DNA from: Stereocaulon alpinum
Lineage: Eukaryota > Ascomycota > Lecanoromycetes > Lecanorales > Stereocaulaceae
Assembly: GCA_018257865.1 (NCBI GenBank)
Contig: JAEUBA010000301.1
Span: 1-11,519, forward strand
Direction of reading: 5' to 3'
Length of the DNA stretch: 11,519 nt
The translations under genes were made by a program, and so were the position numbers. Of the stretch, positions 1-9,261 are shown one piece after another (within the stretch, counting starts at the first letter, position 1; each line of letters starts with the position of its first letter). The notes under the pieces are model-generated. The model had not been told where the DNA came from. It saw only the letters and a program-made list of their open reading frames with translations, and searched no databases.

Positions 1-121
1 AGTATTTAAGTTAGATATTACTTATTATACGCTAATCCTAAGTAGGCCTAGTAGTTTAGAATTATTCTTTATATATTCTATATTACCCTTTTAATCCTTT
101 CTAATATACCTATCTCTTACT

Positions 122-1306
122 ACCGACGTATTAGTTAATACTCTATCTTATATATATATACCTACTATAGAATACTAGTATAAGGCGCTAGCTATTACCG
201 CTACTATTTCCCCCTCCTCTTAAACCTCTTTACCTTCTACTAAATTCTATAATAATACTAACCCTAGGAATTAGATAGTCTTAGTTATTTCGCGTAGCCT
301 TATAGTCGAATAGGCCTACTATAAGGAGATTTAAATAGTATTAAAGAAAGAGATAGAAAGGAGATATATTATTAGTATATCCTTAAGGATACCGGAGAAC
401 TAGGCTAAACTTAATAAAGCCTTATAGTAGCTAGAAATAGTATTCCCCTCTATTTTTATACCTATAATCCCCTAATACTAGCTGGAGAGTTATAAATTAG
501 GTATAGCTAGAAAGATTAATAATACCTATAATTACTATTATAATTATAGAAGGCGTACTATATAATCTTACTCTATAGATAGTACTCTATCTATAACGCG
601 TTTACTTACCTTTAGTAAAATAGGATTCTATATCTAATTAATAAAGATAATAGCGGATACGCTTTTCTTCGCCTCTAATATTATTAAGGAGAAAAAACCT
701 CTAGCTAGTATTACCTTAAATAAGCTTAAATTTAGAATATTTAAAGAGGTCTTATATAAGGACGGTATCTATAATAGCTTAACAGACCAGATTTTTTATT
801 ATATTAGTAAAAATAATATCGAAGTTAATTACGCCCGTAAATTTAAGACGGCTGCCTTATAGATATATAATAGAGGTAAGAATCCTATCTTATTTTATAT
901 TAAGGCGTATATATAAGGTACTATATATCTCGCCCTTTACTTTAATCGCGCTCCTACTAACTATACTCTAGTAAAATAGCGGGCCTATATAAAATATTAA
1001 ATAATAGGTATACCTTACGTCTATTTCCGTAGTATATTAGTAAACTTAATTAATTATAGTACGCTAATACTACTAAGTCCTATACTCTAGTATTCTTCTT
1101 CTCTCTAACTTAGTAAAGAATACTTAACTTCTTCCTCCTTTATTTATACTATTATTATTCTTCTTATTATAGATACGTTAGAATTATCTATAATACTATC
1201 TAATATAGCTAGTCCTTTTTAGATTAACCCTTATATTAATATAACGCTAGAGCCTACGCTAACTAAGGCTAACGCAGGCCTAGAGATTAGCTAGTTAATA
1301 ACTTAG
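122..1306 (+). pseudogene. Decayed coding relic A, unknown product
   Basis: One plus-strand frame (codons starting at 122, 185, 653 and so on) has about 19 stops in its first 367 codons (roughly 5%). Between about 605 and 900 the other two frames run near 10% and 20%. The frame is completely open from 638 to 859 (74 codons), in a region where stops are otherwise dense. All stops are TAA or TAG, the triplets that RIP makes from CAA, CAG and TGG, so the parent protein was probably rich in Gln or Trp at those points. The conceptual product is Lys/Asn/Ile/Tyr-rich, with a basic stretch near 548-556 and pieces such as KEVLYKDGIYNSLTDQ. I recognise no domain and no start codon; the gene may begin left of the window. 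After the first copy of a 50-bp repeat (1223-1272) the sensible frame changes by 1306-1459. It is probably part of a mobile element, but this is not shown. Confidence 0.5.
1223..1272 (+). repeat. 50-bp direct repeat, copy 1
   Basis: This segment matches 1459-1508 at 46 of 50 positions without gaps. Three of the four differences are transitions. It includes the shared core ending in CCTACGCTAACTAAGGCTAA. It is read in relic A's frame as a Thr/Leu-rich segment ending LTKAN. The flanking 186 bp between the copies are not duplicated. Confidence 0.85.
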
Positions 1307-1458
1307 GATCTAAAGCTTATAATATTCTTTCTAAGACTAACTTATAATACTTCCTATAACTAAAGGATTAACCTAGGATTACTAGAATTCTTAAATATTA
1401 TATAGATAATTACTAGCTTTCTTAATAAACTAAAGGAGTTACTACTAATCCTTCTTAA

Positions 1459-1508
1459 ATTAACTCTTAAGTTAATATAACGCTAAAGCCTACGCTAACT
1501 AAGGCTAA
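1459..1508 (+). repeat. 50-bp direct repeat, copy 2
   Basis: This is the second copy, 236 bp downstream of the first. Because 236 is not a multiple of three, the same amino acids (ending LTKAN) appear here in a different window frame, and the following relic continues in that new frame. The repeat therefore marks a frame change that substitutions alone cannot explain. Confidence 0.85.
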
Positions 1509-2560
1509 TTTCTATATACTTATTAGTAAGCTAAAGTCTAGTAGTTTAACTAGAATCCTATAGAACTTCCCTAATATCTATAGAGGCTTATAATATAGTA
1601 ATAGTTTATTTAGTACCCTCTATTAAATACTTAAAGACTACCTATAGGGTGCCGCTATTTAGGGCGGAAATCTTTAAGGTTTTAGCTAGGACTTTACTAA
1701 GGTCCTTAATACTATTACTACTAACTTTAATCTACCTAATTATATACTACCTTATAGAGACGAAGTAATATATATACTTATAAGACTACTTAATAAAGTA
1801 CTTAGAGTAGCTAACTAATATACTAGTAAACGACCTTTAGAGGAGTCTTATAACTTATTTAGTTTAAAAAAGTATAGATATAATAATACCTATACTAAGT
1901 AACCTAATTATACTAGACTATTCTTCGTACTAGCTTTAGTCCTAGATAATACCTACCCGCCTTATATTATCCTTAGAATTAGTTATACGCTTAATAATAA
2001 ATTCTATCTTATCCTACTATAGTATATTATATATAATACTTTACTTACTAACGCTAACTAGCTTTAGGACTAGCTTAGTTATAATACTCTAATCCGGTTC
2101 TTAGTATTTAAGAAATTCTAGACTACTGAAGATAATACCTAGGGGAGTACCCTTATCTATATAGCTAATAGGATTATAGAGATAACTATAGATAAAGATT
2201 TATAAAATATAATCTATAATATATATTCGCGTAGTTACTAGCGCTACGAGCTTTATATTATATAAGGGGTATTCCGTTAGTTATAGTATATTAATAAATA
2301 GTTAGGATATTTACTAATAGGTATAATAGTATTTATTAAGGGTAATATAGCCTATCTAAATTAACCTTATTAAGGTATATTTACTATCTCCTACTACTTA
2401 AAATATTCTTCTCTTATAGTAGGACCTAAAGGGAAAACCTATAATATATAGAATTCTTTATATAAAGACTCTACTACCTCTCCTACTAAATCCCCCGCCC
2501 TAAGGCCTTATAAATTCTCCCCCTTAATTAAGCGAGCTTACTAGTATTCCTACCTAGTCT
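1459..2560 (+). pseudogene. Decayed coding relic B, continuation of A in a new frame
   Basis: From the second 50-bp repeat onward a plus-strand frame with codons starting at 1459 is the most protein-like, with about 27 TAA/TAG stops in roughly 370 codons (about 7%). It contains long sensible runs, for example about 1700-1800 and 1840-1970. The latter includes hydrophobic stretches such as LFFVLALVLDNTYPPYIILR. A Pro/Ser/Thr/Lys-rich segment lies near 2470-2530 (including TKSPALRPYKFSP). I see no diagnostic catalytic motif and cannot name the family. Beyond about 2520 the best frame changes again. It is most simply the same ancestral gene as relic A, broken by an indel or insertion near 1272-1459. 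Confidence 0.4.
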
Positions 2561-2590
2561 CTAAATAATCCTATACTTATCTATTCTAAT

Positions 2591-3480
2591 ATAAATAATA
2601 GCAGCTATACTAGTAATTAGGAAGAGAAGGTATAAGAGGAGGAAGGGGATACTATAGAAGAGGATAAGGAGAAGGTATTAAAGATTAATAAGGCCTATAA
2701 TAGCAGGGTTCTAAAGTTATATAATATTAAGATAGTTAGGGTAGTAGTAGATAGAGTAGCTACTAAAGATCTAGAGGTATTAGAATAGTAGGATTATAAT
2801 TAGATATAAGTACTTTAACCTCTACCTTATTATTTTCCCGCTACTAAATACTACCCTAGCCTTATATAATACGTTCTATACTAACTAAGTTAAACTAACC
2901 TAAATCTAAGCTGCGCGTTATATAATACGCTTATTATACTACTACCTCTTAATTAAAGGTAACTTAAAGGCGCTAGGAGGGCTAAAAAGATTAAGAGAAG
3001 CTCTACTAATACCTAAAGAGATAAGCGAGATAATATCTATCCTTATTATAGATTATAGTAGTTATTAGGCGCCTTAGGGAACTTCTTCTATTTAGTCTAC
3101 TTTTTTAAAAAGATTAGGCACCCTTCTAAATAATCCTATAATACACTACCTATATAGGAATTATATATAGCTAAGACTATTTTATAATAGTACTATATAT
3201 AGAATATATAGATTACGTAGCTTAGTATATAAAAGATCTAATTAGAAATATACTAATAGTAAGTACTCTACTTTAGAATTATAATTTAATTTATAGAGTA
3301 GATCTTAACTTACCTTATTCTCTCTAAAAGATTCTATAAACCTAAGATCGAAAATAACCTTAATATAGTAATAGAATATTATTATTAGGTAATAAAATAG
3401 TATTAAGAATAGATAGTATAGTACTATCTATAGTTAGCTATTAAATATAAATTAGCTTAGATTTACTCTCTTAGAAGCTA
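2591..3480 (+). pseudogene. Decayed coding relic C with acidic N-terminal segment
   Basis: The frame with codons starting at 2591 contains a stop-free run at 2636-2785 (50 codons). It opens with a strongly acidic segment (EEEGDTIEEDKEK), followed by a Lys/Arg/Val-rich stretch. A tandem TAG TAG at 2786-2791 follows, which could be two mutated Gln codons or a true end. Further on, basic clusters are visible (about 2970-3000, with GARRAKKIKR), as is a run near 3300-3360. Stops are dense between about 3170 and 3450, so the coding identity there is weak. No family is recognised. An acidic/basic linker like this is common in many nuclear or element-encoded proteins and gives no function. Confidence 0.4.
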
Positions 3481-3497
3481 AAGAGGCGGAATAGTAT

Positions 3498-3677
3498 AAT
3501 CTATTATACTAAGTATCTTCTATCTTTAAAGTTAAAGGTATAAAGCGGTAATAATATATATCCCTCTACTAATTAATAGGATTTCGGTTATCTATATATC
3601 GAGAAAATTAAGAAAAGCGCAGCCTTTAAAACTAGGGTAGCGAAGAAAGGTTTTATTCTTATTATTATACTAGCTAA
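3498..3677 (+). repeat. 180-bp direct repeat, copy 1
   Basis: This aligns without gaps to 3742-3921, with 21 mismatches in 180 (88% identity). Of these, 16 are transitions and 5 are transversions, so most divergence fits RIP acting after the duplication. The start-to-start distance is 244 bp, leaving a 64-bp spacer that is not duplicated. Its most protein-like reading contains a basic KIKKSAAFKTRVAKKGF segment. Confidence 0.9.
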
Positions 3678-3741
3678 TAATTAGGTTTAAAGTACTAGTA
3701 GGCTCTCTAATACTATCTATAACTACTACTCTAAAAGTATT

Positions 3742-3921
3742 AATCTATTATACTAAGTATCTCCTACCTTTAAAGTTAAAGGTATAGAGTAGTAATAATA
3801 TATATCCCTCCGCTAATTAATAGAATATTAGTTATCTATATATTAAGAAAATTAAGAAAAGCGTAGCCTTTTAGACTAGATTAGCGAAGAAAGGGTTTAT
3901 TCTAGTTATTATACTAGCTAA
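3742..3921 (+). repeat. 180-bp direct repeat, copy 2
   Basis: This copy sits 244 bp downstream of the first. The same amino-acid string (KIKKSVAF, then TRLAKKGF) is recovered, but in a different window frame because 244 is not a multiple of three. A third, partial copy lies at about 4215-4270. Confidence 0.9.
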
Positions 3922-4214
3922 AGTTATTAAGAACTAGCTAAGGGAATAGTCTAAGATAATTAATACTTAATATTTAATATTAAAGCTACGGTATATCTAT
4001 ACCTATATAGATAGAATATATAATAATATTAATACTACTAAACTTACTAATCTCTCGCTAGAGAGATTAAAGCTAAAAAGAGGGAGGATATAACTATAAT
4101 AGAAGATAAGATTATATTTAAGAAAGTATAAAAAGTAGAGAATATTCGTCTTAAGAGACTTAAACTTAAGTATCTTAACTTAAGGGGTAATATTTCTAAT
4201 AAGTTATAAAGTTA

Positions 4215-4270
4215 TTATAATATATTTCTATTAGCCTATAAATAGAATATTAGTTATCTATATATTAAGA
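4215..4270 (+). repeat. Partial third copy of the 180-bp repeat
   Basis: Positions 4242-4270 match 3820-3848 over 29 consecutive bases, and the preceding 25 or so bases match loosely with small gaps. Both copies encode the same short string, NISYLYIK. This shows that the repeated unit was dispersed within the relic and not only doubled in tandem. Confidence 0.7.
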
Positions 4271-5744
4271 ATAGGATACTATATACTTAAGATATCTCTA
4301 AGACTACTAATCTAGTATAACTACCTCCCTATAAGATTTATTATATTATATACCCGCCTTTATTAGTATAAAAGACAGCTCTTCGCGCTAAGGACTAGAG
4401 GATCTAAGATATAGTAAAAGCTAAATATACTAAAGAATACTTAATTACTTATACTACTAGTAAGGAGATACTTATACTAATAACTACTAACTACTTTAAA
4501 TATATATATAGACTATATACTATTACTATAGTTATAAACCTTCTAGGACTTACTTAGCTTAATAACCTTAGTCTTACTTAGGATAAGCTTAAAGGGGGGG
4601 ATTTATATTATAGTAGTAAAGGTTATATAGATTTTATAGAGTTAGCTAGCCTAATATAGAATTAGGCTAAGATACTGCTAGATAGTATTTATACTAAATA
4701 TATTAATAAACTTACTACTAATATACTAAAGTTAGTAAAACTTAAAGAGTTAATTAACTTACTAGGGGAAGATCTCTATAGGTAACTAAAGAAACTAGTT
4801 ATATTTACTAGCTCTCCTATTATTATATATATTCTAGCGATAGTAAGTTTATATCTCCTCTACTATTCTACCTTAACTATATACTAACCTTATTCTAGTA
4901 GTTTAAAAAGTATTTTCTTAGTAAACAGCTATAGTATAGCTTAACTATATATTCTAAGAAGCGAGATAAATTATTTATATAGATATACTAATAAGGAAAC
5001 TATAATTATTTTATTCCCCCCTTATCTATACCTCTAGAAGCGTAAATATAAATATAGACTAGATATAGTACTATAGGATTTAATACTTTAGGTAGGTTAA
5101 TTAGTAGTAATAGTAAAGATAGAAGGTATAAATTTAAGAACTAGTTTAAATACTATAAATAGTAGACCCTATTATTTAAATTAGAGAGTATAGAGAAACT
5201 ATACTATTCGACTTAAGACTACTAATATAATATTTATATCCTAGAATTATATTATAAAGACTTAGCTAATACTACCTACTACTTTCCCTAACCTAAATTA
5301 GTTATCTCTAATAAATCTAAATACTATCGCTACTATAGAGGATATAGTTCTGCTAGCTTAATATATATCTACTAGTAGAGATTCTCTTTATAGGACGTCT
5401 TATAAATAGAAGGAGGTATCTAATTATTATTAACTAAGTTAAAGAACTAATTTAATTAGTTAAGCTAATAATATAACTCTATATTATACCTATATAACTT
5501 AAGAGCTAGTAGTAAAGTATATATTATTAATATACTATAGCGAATCTAGTAAGTCCGGCTCCGTATATATTTATTAATAGATACTTAAGTAGGTAGTATC
5601 TAAGGTCTTAAGGTCCTAAGTTAATAGGGTAGAGGTAGTATATACTTATTAAGGATATAGATAAAACAGCGATATTTATCTTATATAGGGGAACTATAGC
5701 TAGAGGTATAGTTATAGTAGTAACTATTCGAAAAGGTAGGAAAA

Positions 5745-5782
5745 TTTCGTTTAACTTAGATAGTTTCGTTTAACTTAGATAG
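5745..5782 (+). repeat. 19-bp tandem direct repeat
   Basis: TTTCGTTTAACTTAGATAG occurs twice head to tail without a mismatch (5745-5763 and 5764-5782), immediately before and overlapping the large palindrome. Confidence 0.9.
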
Positions 5783-5840
5783 AATTCTATCTAAGTTAGA
5801 TAGAAGTTAGTCTAACTTAGCTAAGTTTTTATTTAACTTA
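5771..5840. repeat. Palindrome cluster based on AACTTAG/CTAAGTT
   Basis: Positions 5771-5798 form a perfect 28-bp palindrome centred on GAATTC (5782-5787). A second perfect palindrome, AACTTAGCTAAGTT, lies at 5814-5827. A related inverted pair, AAGTTA/TAACTT, lies at 5804-5818, and a further TAACTTAG follows at 5835. Together with the 19-bp repeats, the heptamer or its complement occurs at least six times in about 90 bp. This lies between two coding relics and looks like non-coding terminal or regulatory DNA of a mobile element. The original motif before RIP may have been closer to CAACTTGG. No function can be assigned from sequence alone. Confidence 0.8.
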
Positions 5841-5890
5841 GTTAATAGACTCTAAGCTAATTTAATATTAATTAAAATAATATAATAATA

Positions 5891-6520
5891 ATACGCTAAA
5901 GAAGCCTCCCCTTTCTAAAAAACTTCGCCTCCTTCCCTAAGGACCTTACCTATCTAGCTACCTATAGCTAGCTATATTATTATAGATAATACTCCTTAAT
6001 AACCTTATACTACCTTATTACTAGCGAAGACCCTTATATATATTAAATAGATAATAAAAATCTTCTAATAATAATTAAGATAAAGGTAGAATAAGTAGTA
6101 GCTACTAGAAAAGCTTAGGAGACTAAAGTAAATAAGCGAAAGGTATACTTCGAACTAAGTAACTTATTCTAAGTATTAATATATTAGTAGATTAAGGCTA
6201 TTAAAGAAAAGTAGCTAGGGCCTAAGAAAAGTACTAAAGAAAGTAATAGAGTAGTAGAGCTTAGGAAATATTAAAGATATAATAGTAACCTTAGTAAAGA
6301 TACCTTTAAATAAATATATAAAAAAGAGGTCTCTTTAAAGATAACTAGTATTAATAATATTAATATACTCTCTAATAACTCTATAACTAGCCCTATAAAG
6401 AAACTAGTACCTACTATTATTATAGGCGTATAACTTTCCTCTACTCCTATATTTAGTCCGTTAGATAACTTTATATTTAGGAGATAGAAAAGATAGGCTT
6501 TTATATAATAAATTAGACCT
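5891..6520 (+). pseudogene. Decayed coding relic E, possible 5' end of a second gene
   Basis: A plus-strand frame with codons from 5891 begins just after the palindrome cluster. ATA triplets at 5888 and 5891 are possible RIP-mutated ATG starts. The frame has about 15 stops in some 205 codons. An early segment reads PFLKNFASFPKDLTYLATYS. A Lys/Arg/Glu-rich, probably coiled or disordered region follows (about 6090-6290), then a Ser/Thr/Asn/Pro-rich stretch that is open for about 39 codons before 6430. I do not recognise the protein. The position suggests the N-terminal part of the gene whose tail is relic F, but the frame between them is unresolved. Confidence 0.3.
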
Positions 6521-8285
6521 CTATTATAAGTATAATTAGTACGTAATAATAGATATAACCTATTAATTATATAGTATAAACCGACGTAGCTATTAATATC
6601 TAAGATTAATACTATATTATAAAGCGATATAAGTATTACCTAAAAGAAGACTATAAGTTACCTATTAATATTACGCGTATATTTAATACGCTAATATAGA
6701 AAGAAGGAAATAATATAGAACTATACTATAAAACGAGGTCCTTAAGGGAATACTAATACTAGGAACTACTAACGCAGCTTAGTAAATAATAAATTAGAGA
6801 TATATATTTATTAAATATAGCTAAAATAGCTAATAGTATAGGGATAATAATACTAAATATCTTTATATATAGAGTAGAATAGCTAGCGTGCTAGACGATC
6901 TACCTAAATACCCTAATAAATAATAACTGATAGGTTTAAATATACTAGTAGGAAATATTAAAAATCGAGAGAGAATATAATTAGTAGACGGAAGGATAGA
7001 TTAATAGTATATATACCTTAGTATATAGGTCTTATACTAACTAATTATTATAGTTAGTATAATATAAGCAGCGATAGCTAACCCGCACTATACTACCTAT
7101 ATAGCGTAAGTAGCTGAATTCTAGTACTATAACTATAGGACGATTATCTAATCCTAACGATTAAGTTCTATTATCTAAAAGGATATAGCCTAGACTATTA
7201 TCGACTTTATTACCTATACCTATATATATATCTAATATTAAACCTAAATATAAATATAAGGAGGCGGCTATAGAGGAGGCGGTAGGACCTATCGCTTAGG
7301 GTAGTTCTAAGCGTCGTTAAGTATAAAGATACTATTCCTTATAGGAATATTAATATATCTTCTATATAACGAAGCCTATATTTATCTCTAAGATTATAAG
7401 CGGTAATAATACTAATAGCTTATTACTATAGCTAGAATAAGACCTAGTAGCTCTAAGTAACCTTATAATAAGAATATAGAGAGAATAGAAGGCTAAGCTC
7501 TAAAGGACGAAGGGACCTTAAGTTATTAGTAATCTAAATACCTCTAGTAATATACTAACTCTTAAAGAAGCTTATAAGGTTAATACTCCTAAACCCCTAC
7601 TTATTTATCTAATACTATATATTAGCTAATATTTTCGCAGCTTCTAGATAGCCTAAGCGAATTTAGAAGTTTTATAATAAGGAGAATAAGATTAACTATT
7701 AAAATAGTAGTAGAATAGCTATACTAAATAATTAAAGACTAGAAGAATATTATATCAAACCTACTATTTAATATATAATTTACTTTTATAGATTTAGAGA
7801 AAGGTATAAGTATTCTTCTTTCCTAAATAAGAACGAAATATATAGCTAATAGGTCTAAGATAAGGGTTATTTTCTAGTACTAGTAATTATAATAAGTCTA
7901 TATTATATTTTCTTTTTTAGCGTAATAAGCGGTATTAGACTTAGGTATAAGAGTATAGATCTATAGAAACCTTTACCTACTAGTACTATTATTTTCGTTA
8001 TAATAGCGCTTTATTATATATTCGAAGAATACGAATATAACTCCCGTAGGATTAAGAGATAGGACGGTATATTAGTTAATAGTAAGTTAACCTAATACTT
8101 AAAGAATAACCTATAAGCTAATAAAACCTTAAGCTATATATAAATATATAAGAAACGTATAGTATAATATAGGTAATTTTAGAAGGCAGATAGTTATAGG
8201 AATACTTTATTATTAAATAATAGACTACTACTATACGAATAGGTAAGGTAAGAACTATTAACTACTAGTTACTAATATATTTAAG
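6521..8285 (+). other. Probable coding relic, frame unresolved
   Basis: This 1.8-kb stretch has RIP composition throughout. Several plus-strand pieces read sensibly, but in different frames. One is about 7150-7800 in the frame of 6541, containing EEAVGPIA, then GSSKRR, then a Lys/Gln-rich helical-looking region. Another is about 7800-8050 in the frame of 5891, with a hydrophobic run followed by FEEYEYNSRRIKR. Stop density in any single frame is near background over much of it, so indels or nested insertions are likely. No domain is recognised. A hairpin lies at 7032-7062. Confidence 0.25.
7032..7062. repeat. Hairpin with 11-bp perfect stem
   Basis: TTATACTAACT (7032-7042) is the exact reverse complement of AGTTAGTATAA (7052-7062), with a 9-base loop. 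In such TA-rich DNA this may be chance. There is no T-run or other sign that it is a terminator. Confidence 0.5.
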
Positions 8286-9179
8286 AATTCCCTAGAAGAT
8301 CTAAAGAATTAACCGGACTTTTAGAGCGTTTTAGAGGAGTTAGGAATAGATAATACTAGTATAATAGGCTAAAAAGAAGAGTATAGAAGAGATAAAGAAT
8401 ATATAGTATATATAAGATATAATTATAGGTATATATTATCAGCTAATACTAAAATTAAGACTAAAGAACTATTTAATAATAGGTGTCTTAATAAGACTAA
8501 TTTAGAGTCTAGAAATAATAATAGTTTTTTAGCTTCCCTTACCTATAGTTATAACTTAACGGATATAATAGAAATCTAGGTATTTTTAATATAGGACTTT
8601 AAGCGTATATATAAGGAGGCCGGCCTACGAGTAAGTAAGGAGCTTTAGGAAGAGAATTATATTATAGATATAGAAGAGTAGAGTAAGTTAGTAGAAAGGT
8701 AGATTATAAATAATAAAATAGTATATTTAAATATTACTCTAATAGGAGAAGAACTTAAGGAGTAGGCTATTAAGGATACTATAAAGGGGATAGAGGATAG
8801 ATTAATAGAGTATAAAGCTTAGGCGGGAGGAAGCCTAATAGAATTAAGCTATTAGTAATCGAATATATAGCTATTAAATATATAATATAAAAGTAATTAT
8901 TATATAGCTTAGATAATACTACCTGCGGGTCTAATCTAAATATCTAACTCGAATATACCTACTATAGCGGAGGATATATCTAAACTATCCAACTTAAATA
9001 AACCTACTATAGTAGAGGATATATCTAAACTATCCGACTCGAATAAACCTACTATAGCGGAGGATATATCTAAACTATCTAACTTAGATAACTTCCTTAT
9101 TACTAATATTATTAATATACTAGCTGAGCGTATATAATTTATATTCTAGAAGGATTACGCGATTGCTACGTTAGTTTAG
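8286..9179 (+). pseudogene. Decayed coding relic F with 15-residue repeats, unknown product
   Basis: This is the clearest frame in the window. Codons starting at 8286 run about 297 codons to a TAG at 9177 (followed by TAA at 9180), with about 19 internal TAA/TAG (6%). Two long stretches are fully open: 8373-8576 (68 codons) and 8940-9134 (65 codons). Two short segments read NSLEDLK and SVLEELGIDNTSIIG. A charged region follows, with KEEYRRDKEY, a Glu-rich stretch about 8630-8830 containing GEELKE and KGIEDRLIEYKA, and the in-frame 15-residue repeat (8946-9091). After the repeat comes a tail ending KDYAIATLV. The composition suggests a soluble, partly helical or coiled protein. No family is recognised. 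An element-encoded C-terminal part or a decayed host gene are both possible; the RIP load favours duplicated DNA. Confidence 0.55.
8946..9091 (+). repeat. 45-bp tandem repeat, 3.2 copies, in frame
   Basis: Copies lie at 8946-8990, 8991-9035 and 9036-9080, with a partial fourth to 9091. Nearly all differences between copies are transitions (CG versus TA, C versus T). The unit is exactly 15 codons in relic F's frame, read as P-T-I-A/V-E-D-I-S-K-L-S-N/D-L/S-N-K. Preservation of one phase across all copies shows the repeats grew while the frame was still under protein-level selection, before RIP. Confidence 0.92.
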
Positions 9180-9261
9180 TAAAGTAACTATTAATACTAA
9201 CGTTATAGATACCTAGTATAGTAATTTAAGGTTGCGGATACTACTATTATTTACTTTAAGT

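Larger units (their letters stand above)
3499..5243 (+). pseudogene. Decayed coding relic D, unknown product, with internal repeats
   Basis: The stretch begins in the repeat copies, with the frame moving from copy 1 to copy 2. It settles from about 4051 into one plus-strand frame that stays sensible to about 5243. That 400-codon part has about 22 TAA/TAG stops (5-6%); over 4051-4515 I counted 8 against 15 in a neighbouring frame. It starts with a charged Lys/Arg/Glu-rich region (REIKAKKREDITIIEDK). Next comes a Tyr/Ile-rich middle and a segment around 4590-4650 with KLKGGDLYYSSKGYIDFIEL. A hydrophobic stretch at about 4800-4880 could be a membrane segment, or an artefact of RIP turning polar codons into Ile, Tyr and Leu. 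No catalytic motif or family is recognised. From 5243 to 5740 I see no convincing frame. Confidence 0.42.
1..9255. other. RIP-mutated AT-rich block
   Basis: CpA and TpG are almost absent over the whole stretch (about 35 survivors counted by eye, for example at 483, 783, 788, 853, 1274, 2602, 2704 and 3620). TpA dominates, and TAA/TAG triplets occur in every frame. CpG is still frequent (for example 125-128, 186-188, 596-600), which excludes methyl-CpG deamination as the main cause. Loss on both strands is the hallmark of fungal RIP, which acts on duplicated DNA in the sexual cycle of Pezizomycotina. The block is therefore read as old multi-copy DNA, mainly mobile-element remains, probably heterochromatic. 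The first 120 bases show no feature I can name. Confidence 0.92.

Noticed and set aside
4800..4880. Transmembrane segment in relic D
   Set aside because: RIP converts polar codons to Ile, Tyr and Leu codons, so hydrophobicity in these relics cannot be trusted without a corrected consensus.
122..9179. Alternative genetic code with TAA/TAG as Gln (ciliate-like)
   Set aside because: CA and TG are missing in all codon positions and on both strands, including outside coding relics. This is explained by RIP and not by reassigned stop codons.
5891..9179. Starship captain (DUF3435 tyrosine recombinase) or other named transposase
   Set aside because: I looked for a familiar recombinase or transposase pattern in the sensible frames and found none that I could defend.
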